Position numbers and translations under genes: made by a program
Assembly (NCBI GenBank): GCA_902786355.1
Contig: CADABZ010000011.1
Location: forward strand, 1-56,788
DNA from: an uncultured Eubacteriales bacterium
Lineage (GTDB): Bacteria; Bacillota; Clostridia; Peptostreptococcales; Anaerovoracaceae
DNA: 56,788 nucleotides
Direction of reading: 5' to 3'
Shown: one piece after another, positions 42,317 through 51,006 of the stretch
Numbering within the stretch: position 1 is the stretch's first letter
Layout: every line of letters begins with the position of its first letter
The notes under the pieces: model-generated
The model's database searches: none
What the model saw: only the letters and a program-made list of their open reading frames with translations
Told to the model about the DNA's origin: nothing

Positions 42317-43294
42317 CTACTCCAGGGGAAATCCGAAATATCCTGTCAGCTTTCCGTCTGCAGCCGATGAATACATCGACTGGCAGCTTCCCATACCGGG
42401 TACTCTGTATATCAGTCCTTCGTGCTCAAGATATCCTGCCAGTCTGGCGGCTATCTCGACATCTATCTCTTCAGAGATATCTGCAAGCATCGGATTGACA
42501 AGCAGTTCAGATACTATGATGCCCTCATTTCCGTCTTCTGCCTCAGAAAGCACACAGACAGCATCTCCGCCGTTGATCACATACAGTCCGTCTCCGTTCA
42601 GGCTACAGTCTCTGACTTCCTCAATCATAGCATCACTGAGCGTTATATGAGGCGTATCTGCCAGAAAAGCTTCTCTGTACCTATTATACACAGCTGCCCC
42701 GCATGAGACTACACTGAGGCCCGGATCGAATATATCGAAGTCATCGTCTTCATCGAACATATCATCTTCATATACCAGCATGTCCGTGAATGCTCTTCCC
42801 TCGAATGCGAAAAAGCCTTTTCTGTAGCCATAGAAACTGTAAAAATCCTCCAGTGAAGGCTCCGCCGGCGATACGATGGAAATGCCGCCGAGGTCTTCCG
42901 TCACATGGTTCTTCACATATTCCGTCAGACTTCCGGCAAGTCCCTGCCCTCTGTATTCTTCATCGGTGCAGACAGCATATGTCACGTATACAGGAAGGCC
43001 ATCGAATTCTCTGTCATCACACGGCATTGATCCCTCGCCCTCTTCATCATAGAGCTCAGGGATATACATCGTCCCGCACCTGTACAGGCTCAGAGCCGAT
43101 ACGACTCTGTCTCCGTCACAGATGACATATCCTTCAATATCTCCAGTCTCACCGGTGCCCGGCTCAGAGCCGAACCTCCTGTAAAAGGCATCAACAAATT
43201 CCGGCCGATCACCGAACACTCTGCACCAGAGGTCTCTGAGTCCTTCGTATTCTTTTCTTTCTGTTACTTTCCTTATCCCGGAATATGCGTTCAT
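42317..43294 (-). CDS. GNAT-family N-acetyltransferase
   Basis: 325 aa. Acetyl-CoA binding motif DEEYRGQGLAGSLTEYVK lies around residue 113, in an N-terminal GNAT domain (1-150). The C-terminal half (about 190-325) resembles a second sterol-carrier-like or GNAT-like domain as in Eis-type enzymes. Substrate unknown. It follows the DUF2156 gene by 4 bp. Confidence 0.85.
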   Translation of the reverse strand: MNAYSGIRKVTERKEYEGLRDLWCRVFGDRPEFVDAFYRRFGSEPGTGETGDIEGYVICDGDRVVSALSLYRCGTMYIPELYDEEGEGSMPCDDREFDGLPVYVTYAVCTDEEYRGQGLAGSLTEYVKNHVTEDLGGISIVSPAEPSLEDFYSFYGYRKGFFAFEGRAFTDMLVYEDDMFDEDDDFDIFDPGLSVVSCGAAVYNRYREAFLADTPHITLSDAMIEEVRDCSLNGDGLYVINGGDAVCVLSEAEDGNEGIIVSELLVNPMLADISEEIDVEIAARLAGYLEHEGLIYRVPGMGSCQSMYSSAADGKLTGYFGFPLE

Positions 43295-43298
43295 CTCA

Positions 43299-44240
43299 CT
43301 ATTTTTCTCTTGCGAAATACTTCATGAGAAGGATGTCCGGATGGTAGCTTTCCTTCGCCTTTCTGAGACCTTCGAGTCCCATGTCCTCCTCACGGTTGAA
43401 AGCAACTATTTCAGGAAGCTCGTTATGTATCATCCTTGCAAACTCGCGGTTGACCATCGTGTATGCGCCCTCGACTCCCGGAAGAGCCTTTTCAAAATGC
43501 ACATCGAACACTTCATTGTCCAGTCTGGTCCCGGCAGTGAATGCTACCGGCTCTCCGTTCTGGAAAAGCAGTCCTCCGATACATCCGAGTTCCTCATAGT
43601 TGTTGAACAGCTCCTCTATAGCTGCAGCTTCATCAGCCAGATCAGGATCGTCTTTTTCCTTGTAGAATTCATCAACAAAAGCTCTTGCCTCCGCTATTGA
43701 AGAGCTCTTGTATTCGCCCTTCTCTGCGGTATCGCTGCAGGATGTGATGCATCCGCATGAATCAGCAGAGATCCTGTGGAACTCCCACGGGCCGTTGCGT
43801 TCAAAATGCTTGATATGATTGCGCTTTGATGCGAGCTTGCGGCCTGCGAGGTCGCAGAGCTTCGATGTCATATAGATGTAGTCGGCATTGTCGCGGTCCT
43901 CAGTTATCTCGAATCTGTCGCCGTACAGAGGCAGGAACTCTTCGAGGGTCTTGTCTGTGAGGCCTCTTATGACGAGCTTTTCACCGCGCTCATGTGCTTC
44001 TCTGAGGAGCAGCTCGACCGACTCAGTCGGATCGCCGTCTCCCTTCGGATATGCATAGACATTCCACTGAGGCATGCCGACCAGCAGTCTGCTGCCGCAG
44101 AATGCGATCTTAGGTCTGTAAGCTTTTCTCCAGATGAACAGATTGGCAAAGCCATAGTCTGCTCCATGACAGCCGCTGGCGCATATCTTGTCTTCTATTG
44201 CGGGCTTATCGCTGAGTTCAACATCTTTCCATTCAATCAT
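43299..44240 (-). CDS. DUF2156 / phosphatidylglycerol lysyltransferase C-terminal-type protein
   Basis: 313 aa, cytosolic, with no membrane helices. The block LAGRKLASKRNHIKHFERN near residue 135 is typical of DUF2156, a GNAT-like fold related to the catalytic domain of MprF/FPGS. It may transfer aminoacyl groups from tRNA to lipid or another acceptor; this is family-level inference. The start is 3 bp after the end of the large surface-protein gene. Confidence 0.82.
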   Translation of the reverse strand: MIEWKDVELSDKPAIEDKICASGCHGADYGFANLFIWRKAYRPKIAFCGSRLLVGMPQWNVYAYPKGDGDPTESVELLLREAHERGEKLVIRGLTDKTLEEFLPLYGDRFEITEDRDNADYIYMTSKLCDLAGRKLASKRNHIKHFERNGPWEFHRISADSCGCITSCSDTAEKGEYKSSSIAEARAFVDEFYKEKDDPDLADEAAAIEELFNNYEELGCIGGLLFQNGEPVAFTAGTRLDNEVFDVHFEKALPGVEGAYTMVNREFARMIHNELPEIVAFNREEDMGLEGLRKAKESYHPDILLMKYFAREK

Positions 44241-44242
44241 AC

Positions 44243-47122
44243 TTATTCTTCTCCCTGTTCACGGTCTTCTTCTCTTCTCTTTCTTACAATATACACACCT
44301 GCACCCGTGAACAGAATTACCGCGCCTGCGAGAATAGCGGCATATGTTCCGAGACCGGATTCATCTCCGGTCTTTACTTTCCCGTCCTTATCCGGATCAG
44401 GCGGAACCGGCTTGTCAGGATCATCCGGTTTGTCAGGATCGTCAGGATCATCAGGATCATCTTTTCCATAGGAATTGATCACTTTGACTTCATCGCTCCA
44501 GTTTTTGCTGTCTATCGTCGCATTGTTGCTTGTATCACCAAGCCTGTATTCGATCTCTTTTCCGCTCTTGTCAGCCGCCGGAACAGTCCATGAAGCCGTT
44601 CCATCAACAAGCTTCTTAGATGTTCCGTCGATGAGTTCTTCACCATTGAACAGGCTCAGTGTGAGGGATCCCTGTCCCTCAGCAGATGTATCAGTTACAG
44701 TTATTATGCGATTTGTTCCTTCTATGCTTGTCTGGATGTCAAGCGCGTGAGCAGCACCTTCGTCGAGGCCAAAAGTCTCACCGTGCTGTGTCGTTATCCT
44801 CTTAAGAGTGAGGGTTCCGTATTTCTGCCCCACAGGCGAGTCAGTACTGTCTTCGGTTATCTCCCTGACGTCATACTTGCGGTCGTCCAGATTGACGAAA
44901 TACGCCTTGCCCTGAGGAACTCCGTTCACGATCTCTATCTTCTGTCTCCAGATACTTCCGTCATCATTTCTGACAAACTCTGTCTCTCCGGCAGCGTTTT
45001 TGAAGCAGATTCCGAAGTATGCAGTCGCGTTCAGTTTCTCTTCAAGCTGGCCCTCTGCCTGTACTTTCTTCTCGACAACTACAGACTTGACCGGGAAGAG
45101 ATAGAAGTTGTCCGATATCTTGCCGCCGCTGACAGTATACTGTACCAGCTTGCCTTTTTTCTCAGCTTCTTTCTTATCATACCGGTCTGTAGGAAGTTCG
45201 CTGAAGTATCTTCCTCCGCCTTCGCCGATCGCTTCATCATCTGTATAGACAGTGTACACACCTGCTGACGGAACATCCGTGGCAAACGAACGATAGCCTG
45301 TGAGATTTCCCATCTCAGTCAGCTCTTTTGAATCTCCGGTCCCGTCATTGGTTATCTTAATTGAGGCCAGTCCTTCCGGGCTCTGGTCAGGATCAGAGCC
45401 TTCGCCTTCGTAGTTATGAACGAAGGTACCCTGAAGTATGTATCCGTCACTGACAGTCCTGCCCTCAGTGCGGCTGGTCGTTTCTTTACCGTCTTCGCTC
45501 AGGATCCTGGTGTCAATAGCGAATTTGGTTCCGTCTGCGTATGCCTGAAGGTCAGTCTTGTTCGCATCTATAGTTATAGTATCAGCGTAAGGATTGGTAG
45601 CACCCGATCCTATTCCCGAGGCTCCCCATCCGCCTATAGCGAGGACCTTGCCTCCGGTAATGCTGATGTTCTCATCAGTATCTCTGCTGTATTTGAGTCC
45701 GCTGGCCGCTCCTGCACCTGATCCGATGCCGGCGCCGCCTGCTTTAAGATCTTCCGGATCTGAATAGCCGACCGCCTTGATATCTCCGCCTGTTATCTCG
45801 ATATTGCAGACCGGGCATCCGTTGCCGCTTCCGATTCCTGCGCCATACAATCCGCCCTGCGCAAGGCTGATCGTGCCTCCTGTGATTCTGATCAGAGAAT
45901 CTTCAGCGCTGACAGTCTCGCAGTCAGGATGTCTCTTCTTGCCATCAGCATCCTGGATACCTGCACCATATCCGATCCCCGGTGCACTCCAGCCTCCGAT
46001 CGCTTCTCCGATGGTGCCTCCGGTCATCGTGAATTTGACATTGCCCTGATATCCGGCTCCGATTCCGGGCGCACCCTGATAATACGAGCCCTCGTTGCCG
46101 TTTCCGCCAGTCGCTTTATCTATGGTGCCTCCGTTGATCGTAATGATGGCATCGCATTCATATCCGCCGCCTATTCCGGCAGCAAGCCAACCTCCGGCGG
46201 CTTCTTTGATGTGCCCGCCGTTGATCGTGATGTCGGCAAAATAGTATCCGTTGCCCTTTTCAGCTTCACCTCCATAGTTTGAGCTCCCAAGTCCGCTTCC
46301 TATGCCTGCGCTGCCTCCGGCCGCTCTCTCTATAGTGCCTCCATTGATCTCTATCACACCGCTGTCGACATGATTGCCTCCGCCGATACCGGCTCCTCTG
46401 CTCGGAGATTCCGCAGTTATATTCCCGCCGTTTATGGTGATCTTGCCCCAGCCGTTGTTATCGACCTTGAAGGAACCGCTGGATCCGCCGTTATTGCCGG
46501 CTGAGCCTATACCCGCTCCGCTTCCCGGAGATCTTGCTTCGATATTTCCTGATTCTATTGTGATATTGCCGTAGTAGACGCTGGTCTTCCTGTCACCGGT
46601 ATTGTTGTAGGATCCTCCGATGCCCGCAGAGTTTGATCCGCCGGTCGCTTTCAGATCCCCGTTTCCGTCAATAGTAAGATCAGCAAGCGTAGGCTCACCT
46701 TCACCATTTGACTGATAGCCGACTTCGACACCGGCAAAATTAGCCCCGCCGGTCACTTCGTTGGTCTTGCCGTCCGCGAGGCTGAGGGTCGCTTTGACCC
46801 CCGGCTCTATCCTGATCGCCGGACCATCCTCAGCATTGATCGCAACTCCGCTCAGTGTTACTTCGGCGTCGCCGTCAATAACGATCCGCTGTGTTGTGTC
46901 CAAAATGCCGTCAGCCATAGAAACATCGGCATTGCACGAGATGTACAATACCCCTTCTTCAAATCTGACTTTATCTGCATCCTCCGGAGCAACATCGACT
47001 ATAAAGCCTCCGGTATTCTCCGCGGTGAGCGCGGATGCCGGCACCAAAGTGCCTATACAGAAGAACACAGTTATAGCCAGCAATATAGCAAATGAAAATC
47101 TTAAATACTTTGCACTGATCAT
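44243..47122 (-). CDS. large surface protein with Gly-rich ITINGG repeats and C-terminal anchor
   Basis: 959 aa. A signal peptide (residues 1-31) leads into a repeat region to about residue 540 with many AGIGGG and ITINGGTI-type turns (SSAGIGSG, ESPSRGAGIGGGN), consistent with a right-handed beta-helix or similar repeat fold. Prealbumin/Cna_B-like segments follow (KKVQAEGQLEEKLNATAYFG). A Pro/Asp repeat linker (DDPDDPDKPDDPDKP) precedes the C-terminal GKVKTGD plus hydrophobic helix plus RKRREEDR tail. KTGD with that tail looks like a sortase signal, possibly for the class B sortase at 28911. Probably wall-anchored adhesin or glycan-binding protein. Confidence 0.85.
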   Translation of the reverse strand: MISAKYLRFSFAILLAITVFFCIGTLVPASALTAENTGGFIVDVAPEDADKVRFEEGVLYISCNADVSMADGILDTTQRIVIDGDAEVTLSGVAINAEDGPAIRIEPGVKATLSLADGKTNEVTGGANFAGVEVGYQSNGEGEPTLADLTIDGNGDLKATGGSNSAGIGGSYNNTGDRKTSVYYGNITIESGNIEARSPGSGAGIGSAGNNGGSSGSFKVDNNGWGKITINGGNITAESPSRGAGIGGGNHVDSGVIEINGGTIERAAGGSAGIGSGLGSSNYGGEAEKGNGYYFADITINGGHIKEAAGGWLAAGIGGGYECDAIITINGGTIDKATGGNGNEGSYYQGAPGIGAGYQGNVKFTMTGGTIGEAIGGWSAPGIGYGAGIQDADGKKRHPDCETVSAEDSLIRITGGTISLAQGGLYGAGIGSGNGCPVCNIEITGGDIKAVGYSDPEDLKAGGAGIGSGAGAASGLKYSRDTDENISITGGKVLAIGGWGASGIGSGATNPYADTITIDANKTDLQAYADGTKFAIDTRILSEDGKETTSRTEGRTVSDGYILQGTFVHNYEGEGSDPDQSPEGLASIKITNDGTGDSKELTEMGNLTGYRSFATDVPSAGVYTVYTDDEAIGEGGGRYFSELPTDRYDKKEAEKKGKLVQYTVSGGKISDNFYLFPVKSVVVEKKVQAEGQLEEKLNATAYFGICFKNAAGETEFVRNDDGSIWRQKIEIVNGVPQGKAYFVNLDDRKYDVREITEDSTDSPVGQKYGTLTLKRITTQHGETFGLDEGAAHALDIQTSIEGTNRIITVTDTSAEGQGSLTLSLFNGEELIDGTSKKLVDGTASWTVPAADKSGKEIEYRLGDTSNNATIDSKNWSDEVKVINSYGKDDPDDPDDPDKPDDPDKPVPPDPDKDGKVKTGDESGLGTYAAILAGAVILFTGAGVYIVRKRREEDREQGEE

Positions 47123-47159
47123 GATCGATCCTCTGTCCTTAAATCCCTGGCAGATGTGA

Positions 47160-47771
47160 TTATTCTGCCTGCTCTTCTGCTGATTCTTCAGCAGCTTCCT
47201 TCTCTTCTGTCACTTCATCAGCGTTTTCATCCTCAGCGGCAGTTTCTTCGGTCTCTGCTGCAGGTTCCTCAGGATCTTCCTGGGCCTCTTCCGCCTCAGC
47301 TTCTGTCTCAGCATCAGCTTCAGCATCTGAATTCTCTTCTTTCGGTGTGACGAAAACTGCTTCTACTGACTTTTCAGCATTAGCTGCTTCAGCCTCTTCG
47401 GCAGTGATGACGCCAGCCTTGACCTTAGCTGCTTCACCCTTTGCGGCCTGCTTCTCCTGTCTGGCAAGCTGCTTAGCCTCTCTGGCTTCTGCGATTTCTT
47501 CATCTGTCATCCAGTTCGACGGATTGAGCTTTCTGACTGTTTCAAGAATAAAACCAGCCATGAATACCAATAAAGCGTTGACGAATATTGACATGCCGTT
47601 CTGCATCAGATATCCGAAGGTCTCCCCGAATCCGGCCCTCATATCGTACTGAGCGTAGTACTCATTGATGGTCGACAACGTGCTGAATATAACAGCAAGA
47701 AAATACACAGCCAGCAGAGCTGCTATTACATAACAAGCGATCGCAACAGGCGATCTTCTGAACTTTTTCAT
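47160..47771 (-). CDS. membrane protein with acidic Glu/Ala tail
   Basis: 203 aa. Two membrane helices lie at about 10-32 and 58-77. The rest is charged coiled-coil-like (AREAKQLARQEKQAAKGEA) and then strongly acidic (EAEAEEAQEDPEEPAAETEET). It precedes the large surface-protein gene by 37 bp on the same strand and may belong to its operon. No domain recognised. Confidence 0.7.
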   Translation of the reverse strand: MKKFRRSPVAIACYVIAALLAVYFLAVIFSTLSTINEYYAQYDMRAGFGETFGYLMQNGMSIFVNALLVFMAGFILETVRKLNPSNWMTDEEIAEAREAKQLARQEKQAAKGEAAKVKAGVITAEEAEAANAEKSVEAVFVTPKEENSDAEADAETEAEAEEAQEDPEEPAAETEETAAEDENADEVTEEKEAAEESAEEQAE

Positions 47772-47888
47772 TTTGATAGTTACCTCTCTTTTTATTATTT
47801 CTGTGCCGGGTCATCAGACCGGCATTCGATATCGTTTAATAATATACCCAATTATGTATTCTTTTCAATCCGTTTGCTTCTATGCAGA

Positions 47889-48590
47889 TCAGAGATGCCA
47901 GTCTACAGGCTTCTCTCCGCTGTCTTCAAGGAAGTAATTGCACCTTGAGAAATACCTGCCACCGAAGAAACCTCTGTAAGCCGAAAGCGGACTCGGATGC
48001 GGCGCCTGTATGATAAGATGTCTGCGCTTTCCTCCCTCGGACTTCAGGATGAGCTCCTTCTTACTCCCGGCCTGAGCGCCCCACAGTATGAAGACCATCG
48101 GCCGCTCTCTGGATGCCAGAAGTTCAATGATCCTGTCGGTGAAGATCTCCCAGCCTTTGCCCTTATGCGATCCCGCCTCATGCGCACGCACAGTAAGGAC
48201 AGCATTGAGCAGGAGCACCCCGCTCCTGGCCCATGGCATCAGGATAGCCTCGCCCTGAGAAGTCCCTGCCGGCCTCGCGTATTCTGCACCAAGATCATCT
48301 GTCAGTTCCTTCAGGATATTGACAAGTGACGGCGGTTCCTGCATTCCGTTCGGCACGCTGAAGGAAAGCCCCTGTGCCTGACCCGGTTCATGGTATGGAT
48401 CCTGGCCGAGGATGACCGCTCTGACTTCACTGTAAGGCGTCGTCCTGAGCGCATTGAAAATATCTCCTGCCGGAGGATAAACTGTACCATTTCGGTACTC
48501 TTCTCTAAGGAATTCTCTTAGTTCCTGATAATATGGCTTGCTCCATTCGCCTTCGAGGAGCTGATCCCAGTCGTTTCCAATCGTGACCAT
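47889..48590 (-). CDS. ung: uracil-DNA glycosylase
   Basis: 233 aa from ATG 48590, preceded by AAAGGAAA. Catalytic water-activating Asp lies in VILGQDPYHEPGQAQGLSFSV, and the C-terminal His loop in IIQAPHPSPLSAYRGFFGG. It removes uracil from DNA for base excision repair. Family-1 length and motifs are intact. Confidence 0.96.
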   Translation of the reverse strand: MVTIGNDWDQLLEGEWSKPYYQELREFLREEYRNGTVYPPAGDIFNALRTTPYSEVRAVILGQDPYHEPGQAQGLSFSVPNGMQEPPSLVNILKELTDDLGAEYARPAGTSQGEAILMPWARSGVLLLNAVLTVRAHEAGSHKGKGWEIFTDRIIELLASRERPMVFILWGAQAGSKKELILKSEGGKRRHLIIQAPHPSPLSAYRGFFGGRYFSRCNYFLEDSGEKPVDWHL

Positions 48591-48606
48591 GATCTGTTTC
48601 CTTTCC

Positions 48607-48643
48607 AAAAAATATCAGCCGGGTCCTAAGTTCCCGGCTGATA
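48607..48643 (-). terminator. terminator after the 48662-49033 lipoprotein gene
   Basis: TATCAGCCGGG pairs with CCCGGCTGATA (11 bp), followed by TTTTTT on the minus strand. Confidence 0.92.
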
Positions 48644-48661
48644 CTGTAGTCTGCATGTATA

Positions 48662-49033
48662 TCACTTGGACAGTTCATACTCTGTTCCCTGCGGATCGGT
48701 CAGTTTCATGACACCCTTGTCATTGACCTTACCGGTGAGAGTCATCTCTTCGTCGTATTTTATAGTGATAGTGCCGTCTTTTGCCTGTTCCCACTTGCCC
48801 GTGTATTCTTCTCCGAGGAGTTTGAGCTCACAGCCGCCGCTCTTCTGCAGTTTTACAGAGCCCACCGCAGTCAGTCCGATGCTCTTTGCATCCTCTGCGT
48901 TCATCTCTACATCGTCGGCAGTGACCTTGTCTATTACCCAGAAGCCGACCGGTGAGCCGGAAGAACTGCATGCTGTCATCGCAAGTGCAGCTGTGACCAC
49001 TATCATCAGTATCAGTGATATTGTCCTTCTCAT
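48662..49033 (-). CDS. small lipoprotein
   Basis: 123 aa from ATG 49033. A signal peptide ends in LAMTACSSS (lipobox). The mature domain of about 95 residues (GFWVIDKVTADDVEMNAEDA, YTGKWEQAKDGTITIKYDEEM) looks like a lipocalin-like small beta-barrel. A longer frame upstream lacks a start signal. Function unknown. Confidence 0.8.
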   Translation of the reverse strand: MRRTISLILMIVVTAALAMTACSSSGSPVGFWVIDKVTADDVEMNAEDAKSIGLTAVGSVKLQKSGGCELKLLGEEYTGKWEQAKDGTITIKYDEEMTLTGKVNDKGVMKLTDPQGTEYELSK

Positions 49034-49065
49034 TCTAGTATAATCCTTCTCAATATCCTCTATAT

Positions 49066-49701
49066 CTATGCGCCGATAATACCACGCTTCGCTTCTGTTT
49101 TTATGATGACAGTGTGAACTATCGAGGCACAGAGTATGCCCAGAAGCAAGCCGCACACTACATCCGATGGATAATGCATGCCAAGATACAGCCTGGATAA
49201 TCCTATCAGCACCGCAAGTACGACGACTATTATGCCTGCCTTATGCACGGCCCTTGGATCTGCGCCATCACCCTTCCATCCCAGACACGGGGTCTCGTCA
49301 TAAGACTTTCGCGAACCGATCCTGACCGGACGTGATGCCAGCAGCATCGCCCAGGCCGGGCCCATAGCATTGGCTGAATGTCCGCTCGGAAAAGACGCAT
49401 CTCCCGGATGAGGCAGGAGCGCCGTCACCGCCGCGAACATCTCAAATGGCCGTGTTCTGTCTACAAGCGGCTTGACCACCAGATTGCAGCATATAAAAGT
49501 GAACGCAAGCGACAGCGTGCATATTATCCCGAGTCTGCGCGTCCGCCTGAATATCAGCAGAAGTATACAGGCTGCTATCCAGCAGTAGCCTCCCTCTCCG
49601 AGAAAGGTTATCGCTTTCATTATCGGCGTAAGCCAATCGGCATTCAGCGTACGCTGGATGCCGATCAGTAAGTTACCATCTAACTGTGTAAAAGAATTCA
49701 T
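49066..49701 (-). CDS. PAP2-family membrane phosphatase
   Basis: 211 aa with about six membrane helices. The acid-phosphatase motifs KPLVDRTRPF, FPSGHSANA and SRLYLGMHYPSDVVCG are intact. It may be an undecaprenyl-pyrophosphate or phosphatidate phosphatase. It overlaps the operon of alr (start 3 bp after the alr stop). Confidence 0.9.
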   Translation of the reverse strand: MNSFTQLDGNLLIGIQRTLNADWLTPIMKAITFLGEGGYCWIAACILLLIFRRTRRLGIICTLSLAFTFICCNLVVKPLVDRTRPFEMFAAVTALLPHPGDASFPSGHSANAMGPAWAMLLASRPVRIGSRKSYDETPCLGWKGDGADPRAVHKAGIIVVVLAVLIGLSRLYLGMHYPSDVVCGLLLGILCASIVHTVIIKTEAKRGIIGA

Positions 49702-49704
49702 TGA

Positions 49705-50871
49705 TTATTTGTACATTCCTTCCGGATAGTTGATATATACCTTAGGGATCCTGAGGTCGAAGCAGCATGTGATTTCGTAGTTGATCGTTCCGTTGATAGC
49801 TGCCAGATCGTCTGCGCTGATCTCCTGATCTCCCTGTTTACCGAGAATTACTACTTCATCGCCAAGCTTTACATCAGGCACTGCGCTGACATCCACCATG
49901 CACTGGTCCATGCAGATGTTGCCGACAACAGGGCACTTGATGCCTCCGACGAGGACGCTGATCTTGCCGCTGTTGAGTCTCGAATAGCCGTCTGCATATC
50001 CGATGCCGATCGTAGCGATCTTAGTATCCTTGTCAGAAGTGAACTTGCGGCCGTAGCTTACAGATGTTCCTGCAGGAACTGTCTTGAGATTGACTATCTC
50101 AGCCTTGACAGTCATTACAGGCTTCAGGTCAAGGACCTTGCCCTTGAGATATCCGGATGGTGCAAGTCCGTACAGAATGATGCCCGGACGGCATGCATCG
50201 AAGTGGATCTCAGGATATACCATGATCGAAGCTGAGTTAGCACAGATCTTCTTAGGATCATAGCCTGCAGCATTGAGTTTCTCCATGAATGCATTGTAGT
50301 TAGCGATCTGCATTCCGGTGTACTCTCTCTGCTCTTCGTCTGCAGTTGAGAAGTGAGTGATCACGCCGCGCAGATCTATACCAGGAAGCTCTGCGAACTT
50401 TTTGAAGTTTTCTACGGCAAAGTCGCGTTCTTCTTCAGTAAAGACTCTGAATCCTATCCTGCCCATACCTGTATCGAGTGCGAAAAGGCATTTTGCCGGT
50501 TCTGCACCCTCTGCAACTACAGCATCGCTGAGCGCTTTGACATAGTCATAATGCATTACCACCGGTGTCAGGTCATACTCGATAACTGTATCAACACATT
50601 CTGCAGGTGTGAGTCCGAGTACTACGATGCTTCCTTCGATGCCATCTTCACGGAGGTTGACACCTTCCTCGAGAGTAGCGACCGCAAAGTGATCGACACC
50701 ATTGAATTTAAGAACTTTAGCGCATTCTGTGGCTCCATGTCCGTAGCCGTTAGCTTTGATGACCCCGATCATATTCGGGCATTTCATCTGGCGCTTTATC
50801 TCTTTTACGTTATGGTCGAACGCCGACATATCTATCTCGGCCCAGACCTGTCTCAAAGTCTCCTTATACAT
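49705..50871 (-). CDS. alr: alanine racemase
   Basis: 388 aa from ATG 50871, chosen because of AAGGAG upstream. PLP-binding Lys39 in GVIKANGYGHG and the catalytic Tyr in GIGYADGYSR are present. It makes D-alanine for peptidoglycan. Followed by the PAP2 gene in the same operon. Confidence 0.95.
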   Translation of the reverse strand: MYKETLRQVWAEIDMSAFDHNVKEIKRQMKCPNMIGVIKANGYGHGATECAKVLKFNGVDHFAVATLEEGVNLREDGIEGSIVVLGLTPAECVDTVIEYDLTPVVMHYDYVKALSDAVVAEGAEPAKCLFALDTGMGRIGFRVFTEEERDFAVENFKKFAELPGIDLRGVITHFSTADEEQREYTGMQIANYNAFMEKLNAAGYDPKKICANSASIMVYPEIHFDACRPGIILYGLAPSGYLKGKVLDLKPVMTVKAEIVNLKTVPAGTSVSYGRKFTSDKDTKIATIGIGYADGYSRLNSGKISVLVGGIKCPVVGNICMDQCMVDVSAVPDVKLGDEVVILGKQGDQEISADDLAAINGTINYEITCCFDLRIPKVYINYPEGMYK

Positions 50872-51006
50872 ATTTTTGCTCCTTACCCTTAGAATGAAAC
50901 CGCTGATGCTCTGTTTCCCGAAAGAGACTTGCATCACTTCACAGCATTAACTGATCAGTAATTAAATTTTACTCTTCTTGAGAATATATATCAATAATCG
51001 CTGTTG

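Noticed and set aside
41463-42650. Rightward open frame of 395 codons opposite DUF1858, thrH and the GNAT gene
   Set aside because: The opposite strand carries three intact genes with clear motifs; this frame has no recognisable domain.
49705-50937. Longer alr reading from 50937
   Set aside because: The extra 22 residues lack a ribosome site, while ATG 50871 has AAGGAG at a normal distance and matches the usual Alr N-terminus.
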